Source: JAJECS01 sp965262745
GTDB lineage: Bacteria > Chloroflexota > UBA11872
DNA: 64,000 bases
Assembly: GCA_965262745.1 (NCBI GenBank)
Contig: OZ253558.1
Coordinates: 2,852,001 to 2,916,000 of the forward strand
Reading direction: 5' to 3'
A program made the translations under genes and the position numbers. The notes under the pieces are model-generated. The model had not been told where the DNA came from and did not search any database. It saw only the letters and a program-made list of their open reading frames with translations. The stretch's first letter is position 1. Each line of letters begins with the position of its first letter. Below, piece by piece: positions 56,664 to 63,199 of the stretch.

Positions 56664-57275
56664 TTACCAGGCCGCTGGCTTCACGATCCTCCGCTCGCCT
56701 ATGGCAATTTCATGCGGAAACTGCGAGTCGCGCAGCACGCGCTGTCTTTTTCTGTGAATCTCCACAAGAAAATCTGCCGCTTGCCGCAGCCGATGACTCG
56801 GGCGCCGCTGTTCTCCTGTTCGGTGGCGATTGAGAACCGGCGCCGCCACACCCACTCGTACGCCAAAGCGCTCTCGCACCATTGCGATCGGGTGCTCTAG
56901 GTCCGAGTCGTTCGAAATGACGAGCGCGACCTGGTAGGCGTTATCGAACGCGTCCATCAGCAAGTACGACGCGAGATTGACGTCCGACCCTTTTTCCTTC
57001 GGTGGATTCCCCAGAAACGACCCATAGTGGATCGAAAGGTTCGGAATGGTCTCCAGGGCGCGGAGATACACCTGCTGCCGCTCCGAGACCCACGGGTCCC
57101 TTATTGACGGATTCACCCGCGCTGTGAAGTACCGGATTCGCACTATCGCGTTATACGGCTTGAGCAAGCGGCGGCTAAACGCGCAGAGATCCAGCCATCG
57201 GTACGGCCGACCCCGCAGTGCGCCGTAGTACAGGTTGAACCCGTCAACGTAGACGCAGGTCGGTACGGAGTTCAC
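56664..57275 (-). CDS. NYN (PIN-like) domain ribonuclease-like protein
   Basis: 203 residues from GTG 57275. The NYN fold motifs are CVYVDGFNLYYGALRG (first Asp and Asn near residue 10), KEKGSDVNLASYLLMDAF (second acidic cluster) and VALVISNDSDLEHPI (third). These give the acidic Mg site of PIN-like nucleases. RWLDLCAFSRRLL and IRYFTARV are typical of the LabA/NYN subgroup. The C-terminus is basic (RHRTGEQRRPSHRLRQAADFL). It is the first gene inside the tRNA island. Targets are unknown; RNA decay or defence roles are possible. Confidence 0.82.
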   Translation of the reverse strand: MNSVPTCVYVDGFNLYYGALRGRPYRWLDLCAFSRRLLKPYNAIVRIRYFTARVNPSIRDPWVSERQQVYLRALETIPNLSIHYGSFLGNPPKEKGSDVNLASYLLMDAFDNAYQVALVISNDSDLEHPIAMVRERFGVRVGVAAPVLNRHRTGEQRRPSHRLRQAADFLVEIHRKRQRVLRDSQFPHEIAIGERRIVKPAAW

Positions 57276-57316
57276 GGCGGGGATTCGTACCCCAGAGCCA
57301 GTCACGATCAAGAGCC

Positions 57317-57350
57317 TTAAAAACGTGACGCGCCATGAATGGCGCGTCAC
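57317..57350 (-). terminator. Hairpin with U-tract upstream of NYN gene
   Basis: On the minus strand the 12-bp arms GTGACGCGCCAT and ATGGCGCGTCAC pair with a 2-base loop, followed by GTTTTTAAGG. It is a strong Rho-independent terminator shape. It would stop minus-strand transcription entering from the island interior, or act as an attenuator ~40 nt before the NYN start. Confidence 0.7.
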
Positions 57351-57910
57351 ACCTAGCCAGCGAACCGCGCTAGGGGGGTCGGCCAATTTTCCGCCGATCC
57401 CCTAGCACTGTCAACAGGTAGTGAGAGTGATGGAGCTGCGGCACAGAATCGGCAGCGCTATTTTCGGCGTGCCGTCGTCGCCTGTCAATCGCTTCAGAAC
57501 TCGAAAGTGCGCGGTGGCCGCCTGGGCCACCGGCCAGCCTTGCACCACAATGCGTTCAATCAGCAACATGCGACCGCCGACCGAGCGCTACGATGTGCCA
57601 CGAAGGCCCTCCTTCGCTGAGGCTCTTGCACGGAACCCCATCGAACGGAGCGGCCTTCACTGTGTCAACAACGTGAGCGGGAACTACAACTAGTCCGAAG
57701 AAGCAAGCGGGATAAGTGGATGCAGAATGCCGTTCGAGCCAAGATCGCCCAGGAGAAGGCGCGACAAGAGGCCGAACAAGTGCGGGACGGATAGGCGGCG
57801 CTCGCAATTTTGCTGAATGGTTCTAGCAGTATGGCCGGTATGTAGCCCAACCGAGCGAGATCGACGTCGTACGATCCGGCCGGCCACAGCGAGCCGTTGG
57901 GGCGGGTACC
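57351..57910. other. Non-coding or decayed stretch inside the island
   Basis: No full gene is recognised. On the plus strand a frame ending at 57793 encodes a highly charged tail (KRDKWMQNAVRAKIAQEKA then RQEAEQVRDG), which looks like the C-terminus of a broken gene. Its upstream portion (57421-57680) reads poorly. Confidence 0.4.
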
Positions 57911-58999
57911 ATGACTAGTGATGACCTGAACAAGGCAACCAGTTCAAAGCCGAAGGCATTTGTGATTATGCCATTTGGTGAGAGCGACAAAGACAAGGAG
58001 ATGTTTCAAACGACCTATAATTTCTCTAAGGAAAAGCTCGAAGTATTCGGCTTTGAAGTGAGGCGCGCTGACGAGATACCTGGTTCTAGCATTATCATGC
58101 GGCAAATAATTCAGCATATTGACGAAAGCGACGTATGCGTCGCCGATCTCACGGGTAGTAATGCAAATGTCTTCTATGAACTAGCCATAGCACACTCATT
58201 GGATAAACCAGTTATTTTGGTGACACAAGATGACGTAAGCGATCTGCCGTTCGATATAGCATCGTACCGAGTATACCAGTATAGCGATTCAATTGCAGGT
58301 TCAGGTGAAGTTGAGGACGCTTTGAGGATCGGCGCAACCGCCTTTCTCCAAGGCAATCCTATATTCGGCAATCCCGTATCCGAGTACTTCGGGCGAGAAG
58401 TACGGCGTTTTTCTCCCGAGAACAGTGAAGAGGCAGTGCCGGGCCTTTACGACTATTTTGACCAGCTTGAGCGCAGCCAACGTTCTATTTTGGGGATATA
58501 TGGCAAATTTAGGTCCGGTCAGGATGATATGTTGGCGAGAATGCAGAATGTAACTGGTAGGTTTCAGCAGGCCCGCTCAGCACACCAACGCATTCTTTTG
58601 CTTCGTGGCTTTGCAGCGGATGTTGACGAGTCAGCTTCGCAAATGGAGGCAGATAGCAGGGCGTATCGCGATGAAATCGATAGGCAGGAAATTGCCCTTG
58701 AGGCTGTTCTTCATCAGGTTGATCTGGATATTGAAGACAATCTGTCCGGATATTTGGTGATCGTTGGTCATTTGAGGGACCTGGATGTGAATATGGCTAC
58801 TTTGAGAGGTGCTCTCAACTCATATGCTGCCGCGTTGGATGGGCTGCCTAATGTTGAGTCGCGATTCAATCGAGCAGTGGGCAATGTGAAAGATGGTGTT
58901 TCGTACATGTCTGTATTGGTCGAGCGTCATCGAGCGGTTCTTTTGCGAAGTCGAAAAATCTCCGATGCGAGGCTAAGAAGTATAGGCATATCCGAATAA
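57911..58999 (+). CDS. TIR-like / nucleoside-deoxyribosyltransferase-like protein with helical C-terminus
   Basis: 362 residues and clearly AT-richer than neighbours (ATA, TTT, AAT codons common). Residues 15-130 form an NDT/TIR-like Rossmannoid domain: KAFVIMPFGES, FGFEVRRADEIPGSSIIMRQIIQHIDESDVCVADLTGSNANVFYELAIAHSLDKPVILVTQDD. The ADLTG..NVFYEL segment carries the Glu expected to be catalytic in NAD-cleaving or deoxyribosyltransferase relatives. The remaining ~210 residues are helical, coiled-coil-like, without membrane segments. In such families the N-terminal domain is often an NAD-depleting effector in phage defence; that role is inference here. It sits alone in the tRNA island. Confidence 0.8.
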   Translation: MTSDDLNKATSSKPKAFVIMPFGESDKDKEMFQTTYNFSKEKLEVFGFEVRRADEIPGSSIIMRQIIQHIDESDVCVADLTGSNANVFYELAIAHSLDKPVILVTQDDVSDLPFDIASYRVYQYSDSIAGSGEVEDALRIGATAFLQGNPIFGNPVSEYFGREVRRFSPENSEEAVPGLYDYFDQLERSQRSILGIYGKFRSGQDDMLARMQNVTGRFQQARSAHQRILLLRGFAADVDESASQMEADSRAYRDEIDRQEIALEAVLHQVDLDIEDNLSGYLVIVGHLRDLDVNMATLRGALNSYAAALDGLPNVESRFNRAVGNVKDGVSYMSVLVERHRAVLLRSRKISDARLRSIGISE

Positions 59000-59180
59000 C
59001 TCTTGTTGAGTTGCTAAGGTCTCGCCTTCGGCTTCGCTGGCTCTGAAGTCCGGTGTTCTTTCTCGCCCGTGACGGCCAAAGCTTCCAATGCATCGGGCGA
59101 ACCGTTAAGCGTCGACATCGTCCGCAGGGTTCGCCAGCCCCTCCGCGATGAGCGGCATCTTTTGCGGGGCGTTTAGGGTG
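59000..59180. other. Island spacer after the TIR-like gene
   Basis: No gene seen. The base composition returns to GC-rich after the AT-rich gene ends. Confidence 0.4.
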
Positions 59181-59345
59181 CTAGACATCCGCCCGCTCGC
59201 GCCACTGCGGATCCGCGGTGCCCGTGGATGCGTTGGCCACGCGCGCCATCTCGAAGAGCACGTCGGACAGCCGGTTGAGAAATGCCGGCGAGCCTTCGGG
59301 CGCGGGTGCCGTCACGACGCGCCGCACGCTCCATCTCGTCACGGG
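59181..59345 (-). pseudogene. Fragment of a PduO-type cobalamin adenosyltransferase gene
   Basis: Read on the minus strand the end encodes PAPEGSPAFLNRLSDVL followed by FEMARVANASTGTADPQW and a stop at 59183-59181, nearly the same as the C-terminus of the intact gene at 62446-62985. Homology fades above about 59310, and the upstream sequence is out of frame. About 130 bp are conserved with several silent changes, so this is a diverged remnant, not a recent copy. Confidence 0.82.
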
Positions 59346-59676
59346 CGGTCTGCATCGCGGGAATCGCGGATTGATTCAGGCTGTAAAACCGCGATGCGCC
59401 CCGCCAATGATCGTGCGATGTGGAACGCTCGAGGCGGCGGTCAAAGAGCGATGCCGTATTCGTCACCTGGCCATCCGTACCAAGCACCCCTGCGGAGATT
59501 GAGTGTTACGCGACAGGTCGGTGAGTACACGCCCGATCCGGCGGGATCACACAGGACCGGTGACTCCTTTGAAGCGTCATCGCTCGATGGTCACAATGCG
59601 CGCCGAGTGTCAACACTGCGGGACTGCGTTCCTGTACGCGCGGTGACATCCTCTCTAAAACCTGGCCATGAGCTGC
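59346..59676. other. Island stretch without a recognised gene
   Basis: 331 nt. No frame on either strand looks coding. It may hold further decayed sequence of the adenosyltransferase remnant. Confidence 0.4.
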
Positions 59677-60255
59677 CTAAGCCCGTGTCGTGTCAAAGTT
59701 GATGCACTCTTCGCAGACGGACTTCGGTACCAACCCCCAGCGAATCATATAGTTGAACACGAAGCATCCAGCGCAGAAACCCAGAAATGCCTCGAGCGCG
59801 GCGAACACGGTCAGCACGACCAGAACAGCGCCTGCTGCCACCGACAATCCTGTGACGAAGTGCAACACCAGTGCAGTCATTGAGAAGGCAAGTCCCACCG
59901 TTTGGGCAAAGCGCTTGGGCGGCCCGGGAACAAGCTTCGGTTGAGCTATTCGCGGCGCGATCACCCTGGTTGCCAGCAGGCCCATTGGGCTCAACGTAGG
60001 GCCGGTGGCTACTCTGGCCAGAAAGCCATAGGCAAGGATGAGCATCAACCACGACTGCCCGGTTAGTATTGTAGTAAGAGATAGGGTGACTACCATTCCG
60101 GCTACGATCCTAGCGGCCACTTCGTTGACCGGACTGGGAAAGCTGAAGACATCGCGAATCCGAGGCAGCAACCGTCCGCTAATGAGCTGAGTTAGCACTG
60201 ATATAGGCTCGCTTTCTCCAGAAGGAGACCCCATCCATGTATACCAAGGAATCAT
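59677..60255 (-). CDS. DUF4395 membrane protein
   Basis: About 192 residues from ATG 60255, which has AGGAGG 11 nt upstream; a frame-open extension to 60459 runs into the tRNA copy and is unlikely to be used. Three or four hydrophobic helices carry the DUF4395 hallmarks: PSPVNEVAARIVAGMVV, LMLILAYGFLARVATGPTLSPMGLLATRVIAP, GPPKRFAQTVGLAFSMTALVL and EAFLGFCAGCFVFNYM. Function unknown; some relatives sit beside rhodanese or thiol-handling genes, and the two Cys in FCAGC are notable. It is the last gene of the island. Confidence 0.78.
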   Translation of the reverse strand: MIPWYTWMGSPSGESEPISVLTQLISGRLLPRIRDVFSFPSPVNEVAARIVAGMVVTLSLTTILTGQSWLMLILAYGFLARVATGPTLSPMGLLATRVIAPRIAQPKLVPGPPKRFAQTVGLAFSMTALVLHFVTGLSVAAGAVLVVLTVFAALEAFLGFCAGCFVFNYMIRWGLVPKSVCEECINFDTTRA

Positions 60256-60459
60256 ACCACGGTTGACCTCCTGTGCTGTGGCAAACGTGAAGTTGGCCGA
60301 GGTATTTGGCGAGTCGCCGGTCGGGGCGGTGGCAGCCCGGTCAGCGGAGTTCTGGTGAGTGACTTCTCTGCCGCATGTCAACACTACCCCGGACTCAAGC
60401 AGCGCTGCTGGATAAATGTGTTGAGAGACATTGATGAACTCGAAGCGTTGTGCCCTCAA

Positions 60460-60512
60460 GACACTGCCCTCTCAAGGCGGAGATCGCGGGTTCGAATCCC
60501 GCATGCCGTACC
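60460..60512 (+). repeat. Direct repeat of tRNA-Glu 3' half (attachment site)
   Basis: GACAC, then after one mismatch a perfect 42-bp match to the tRNA (60466-60507), then one mismatch and TACCA. It lacks the acceptor 5' strand and D arm, so it is not a functional tRNA. It is the distal att-like end of the island. Confidence 0.9.
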
Positions 60513-60903
60513 AACGACAGCCCTACATGCCCGGCGCCACCCCGCGTGACACACTTGTCCCGCTGCATCCGGAACAAAACCCGCGACTGATCCCATCGCG
60601 TCGCCGGTGCTGATCCTGATATCGACCAATTAGGCGAATCGCGCCCACCGGGTGTCGACGCTGCGGCGCCGGCCGCACGTCCTCGCCCCTTGACGCGTTC
60701 AGCCTCACTTGGTGGACACCCCAATTCACCCATGAACTCCTAAAGCGGCTCTCGCACACCTCCTAGAGGCGATCACCAAAGGCCCACTTTCACCGCTCCC
60801 CGAACTCTCGCATGCGTCCCAACGGCAACGGCAAGTGGCACAGCTCGAGCGTGGAAAGCAGCGCAGCACCGGGTATGCGCAGACGGATCTGGGTTAGCGC
60901 GGG
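60513..60903. other. Region beyond the island, no gene seen
   Basis: 391 nt without convincing coding sequence on either strand. Short frames antisense to the tRNA copy are artefacts. Confidence 0.45.
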
Positions 60904-61335
60904 CTAAAGCTCGAACGCCTTGAGCTGAATGCTGGTCCGGTGGGGAGCGCCGTGGATGCGCAGCGCATAGTGGTGTTTGCGAGGCTGATCCCGGAGCCTT
61001 TCAAGAAAGTCGTCGAGCACGTAGCTGAGCGCCCTGAGCTGTTCGCGACTGCTCATCGCTCCCTTTGGGCGGTACACCCAGAGCGTTCGCACGGCATGCG
61101 CCGAGAGCAGCTTCTTGTGTTCCCGTTTCGCGTTGTCGTCGGCATGAATCCAAATCGCGTTGCGATCCCCCATCCACGGGATCAGTTTGCCGTCGGTGAC
61201 GCGCAGCACGCCTTGGAATTCGTCGATTTCGCTAACCAGTGCCACGCGGTATCCAACCTTGCGGAGTGCCCGCCCGACGTTTGGACTCAGTGACTCGTCA
61301 ACAACGAGCAGCGGTTCGCCGCCAGGTACCAGCAG
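60904..61335 (-). CDS. VapC45-type PIN-like toxin, non-standard start
   Basis: About 143 residues if started at CTG 61335. The frame reads LLVVDESLSPNVGRALRKVGYRVALVSEIDEFQGVLR...TDGKLIPWMGDRNAIWIHADDNAKREHKKLLSAH. This is a PIN-like (DUF5615/VapC45) nuclease layout with the acidic residues in VVDES and HADDN. An in-frame stop lies at about 61380, and no ATG, GTG or TTG occurs before the catalytic DES. So initiation must use CTG by coupling to the antitoxin stop (TGA 61342-61340), or the gene is 5' damaged. The first normal start (GTG 61245) would remove the first acidic residue. Confidence 0.72.
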   Translation of the reverse strand: MLVPGGEPLLVVDESLSPNVGRALRKVGYRVALVSEIDEFQGVLRVTDGKLIPWMGDRNAIWIHADDNAKREHKKLLSAHAVRTLWVYRPKGAMSSREQLRALSYVLDDFLERLRDQPRKHHYALRIHGAPHRTSIQLKAFEL

Positions 61336-61339
61336 GCCG

Positions 61340-62017
61340 TCAGGCGGCGACTTTTTCCTCCCACGCCAGGGCGGCCGTCAACTCGTCCTGCGTAAGCCCA
61401 TAGGACTGCATCACCAGGGGCTCCGGGTCTCCGCCCCGCACCAGGCCCCAGACCGCGCGGGTCGGAACGCGGGTGTCCCTTATGCAGGGCTCGCCAAACT
61501 GAACGGCGGGGTCGAGTACGACGAAGGGATGCGGTTCCCAACTGCTGGCAACCTCGTCCTCGAACCGTAATCCGCTGACCGGAATGAGGTACTCGCGCAG
61601 CAAATTCATGGCCAGTTGCCCGTGTCTGCTGGCGGCGATGAGCTGGTCGCCCAACGCCGTAAGTACGTCCGAACGCTCGGTCCACAGCTGCTCCGTCGCG
61701 AAAGGACGCTGATGGCCAGTTTGGTCACGGAGCCAGTCCTCAGCAGCGTGGATCCGCGGCCACGACACGCCAGCCGCACGCAGCGCTGCGATCACGCGCA
61801 TTGAGATCAGGTCTTCAAACCCAACGATCAAGTCGCGGCCAGGGACTTCGGCGAGTGCTGGATGCATCAGCCCTTTGCGCACCCAGCGGATCAGGTGTCG
61901 CGACGTAACCGGATATGCCTCGCTGGCACCGCGGGCGGCCAGCAAATAGCGGGCTGCGGTCGGTGCGTCGTAGATGCCCTCGTAGGTTACGAGTGCTGGA
62001 GACACGATCGCACCCAA
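61340..62017 (-). CDS. VapB45-type antitoxin (DUF433 with N-terminal HTH-like domain)
   Basis: 225 residues from TTG 62017; GTG 62005 is an alternative. The N-terminal half has a MerR-like helix-turn-helix segment (TSRHLIRWVRKGLMHPAL...LIVGFEDLISMRVIAALRAAGVSWPRI). The C-terminal half ends in the DUF433 domain (FGEPCIRDTRVPTRAVWGLVRGGDPEPLVMQSYGLTQDELTAALAWEE). It matches the mycobacterial VapB45 architecture and precedes its toxin with 4 nt between stop and the presumed CTG start. It probably binds its own promoter. Confidence 0.85.
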   Translation of the reverse strand: MGAIVSPALVTYEGIYDAPTAARYLLAARGASEAYPVTSRHLIRWVRKGLMHPALAEVPGRDLIVGFEDLISMRVIAALRAAGVSWPRIHAAEDWLRDQTGHQRPFATEQLWTERSDVLTALGDQLIAASRHGQLAMNLLREYLIPVSGLRFEDEVASSWEPHPFVVLDPAVQFGEPCIRDTRVPTRAVWGLVRGGDPEPLVMQSYGLTQDELTAALAWEEKVAA

Positions 62018-62107
62018 GTTCCTGTGCCTGACATCTTCAGCAGGGTGGTAGACATCACCTTTCCGGCGGCATCCACGCCGCGGAGGCCATGCGAATTTGG
62101 CGACGCT

Positions 62108-62422
62108 ATGACATTACCAGCCAGCGGGCAGTCCTTGGATTCCGCCCGTGAACAATATGCCTGGCGGACGGACATGGCACGGTCCGAGACGCTAGGAACG
62201 CCACCGGATCCGCTAGCAGCGTACGTACGTCGTCCGCTGCTCTCGGCCGCAATTACCGCACGGCGGGAGTCTGTCTGTGTGGTCGTTGAGGAAGACCGAC
62301 CAACGGCAATTGGTGCAACAGTATCGGCCTCGGCCTGGCTTTTCTCCGATGTTGTAGGCCATGTTGCTCGCTCCAAGCCATGTCCCCGTGATTGGGGCGC
62401 CCGGTTCGCCTACGAATTATAG
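62108..62422 (+). CDS. Possible small hypothetical protein
   Basis: A 104-codon frame from ATG in the 428-nt gap between the antitoxin and the adenosyltransferase (MTLPASGQSLDSAREQYAW...ESVCVVVEEDRPTAIGATV). No family is recognised and no ribosome site is clear. It could equally be non-coding. Confidence 0.25.
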   Translation: MTLPASGQSLDSAREQYAWRTDMARSETLGTPPDPLAAYVRRPLLSAAITARRESVCVVVEEDRPTAIGATVSASAWLFSDVVGHVARSKPCPRDWGARFAYEL

Positions 62423-62445
62423 AACACGAACAAGAGGCGAACACG

Positions 62446-62985
62446 CTAGCTATCGGCCCGCCCGCGCCACTGCGGATCCGCGGTGCCCGTGGACGCGTTG
62501 GCCACGCGCGCCATTTCGAAGAGTACGTCCGACAGCCGGTTGAGAAACGCCGGCGATCCTTCCGGCGCCGGCGACTCGACCACGAGCCATACGCGGCGTT
62601 CGGCGCGGCGGCACACGGAGCGCGCGATGTGAAGCGCGGCGGCGAGCGGGTGGCCGCCGGGCACGATGAAATGCCGCAGGGGCGGCAGCGCGTCGCGGTA
62701 TTCGACCAGCCAGCCATCCAGTGTTTGCAGCGAGCCCGGCGCCAGCGAGGTGCTGCGGGCGCGTCCGCCCGGGTTGGCCAGATCGGCCCCGACCTCTAGC
62801 AGCCGCTCCTGCACCCAACGCAGCCGGTCCCCGATGCCGGCGACGTCCTGCTGCGCCGTGCCGAAGCCCAGCCAGGAGTTGAGCTCGTCCACGGCACCAA
62901 GCGCCTCGATGCGCGCGTCGGCCTTCGTCACGCGCGTGCCGTCGTAGAGGCTTGTTTCCCCGTGGTCGCCGTGGTGAGTCGTCAT
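62446..62985 (-). CDS. Cob(I)alamin adenosyltransferase, PduO type
   Basis: 179 residues from ATG 62985. It transfers the adenosyl group of ATP to cob(I)alamin. The N-terminus has GETSLYDGTRVTKADARIEALGAVDELNSWLGF (P-loop-like TSLYDG..V.K and the DELNS helix). It continues VQERLLEVGADLANPG, FIVPGGHPLAAALHIARSVCRRAERRV and FLNRLSDVLFEMARVAN, the complete PduO/MMAB set. A diverged fragment of the same 3' end lies at 59181. Confidence 0.94.
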   Translation of the reverse strand: MTTHHGDHGETSLYDGTRVTKADARIEALGAVDELNSWLGFGTAQQDVAGIGDRLRWVQERLLEVGADLANPGGRARSTSLAPGSLQTLDGWLVEYRDALPPLRHFIVPGGHPLAAALHIARSVCRRAERRVWLVVESPAPEGSPAFLNRLSDVLFEMARVANASTGTADPQWRGRADS

Positions 62986-63094
62986 GCTGTCGCCATGGCA
63001 CCGGCGCGCAGTCGGCGCATGGACACCCGTGTGCAATCCGGACAGGCGAAGGATGTGTAGGACGAACCTATGCGCGGTTCCAGATTGAGCGGGG

Positions 63095-63147
63095 TCTGGA
63101 TTCCCGCCTTCGCGGGAATGACGGACTGTGGGGCGGGAATGACGGAG
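63095..63147 (-). repeat. Dispersed palindromic repeat, reverse orientation
   Basis: CTGGATTCCCGCCTTCGCGGGAATGACGG followed by a second half unit GGGCGGGAATGACGG. It is the same family as at 24811, 30083 and 35384, here inverted, and lies between the hydrolase and adenosyltransferase genes. Confidence 0.75.
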
Positions 63148-63199
63148 AGACTACGTGAGGGACTCCGCTTGCGGGATTGCCGGCGTAATTCGTGGGCGG

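Larger units (their letters stand above)
56579..60459. mobile_element. ~3.9-kb genomic island integrated at tRNA-Glu
   Basis: The segment is bounded by the tRNA-Glu gene and a perfect 42-bp copy of its 3' half (56531-56572 versus 60466-60507). It contains a NYN-domain gene, an AT-rich TIR/deoxyribosyltransferase-like gene, a decayed cobalamin adenosyltransferase fragment and a DUF4395 gene. No integrase gene is seen, so it may be a decayed element or one moved in trans. Confidence 0.78.

Noticed and set aside
59148..59702. 184-codon plus-strand frame in the island
   Set aside because: It lies opposite the adenosyltransferase remnant and has no recognisable domain or ribosome site.
60395..60733. 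Minus-strand frame containing RHAGFEPAISALRGQ
   Set aside because: This peptide is the well-known artefact of translating antisense to a tRNA T-arm/anticodon region. Here it is antisense to the tRNA-Glu copy.
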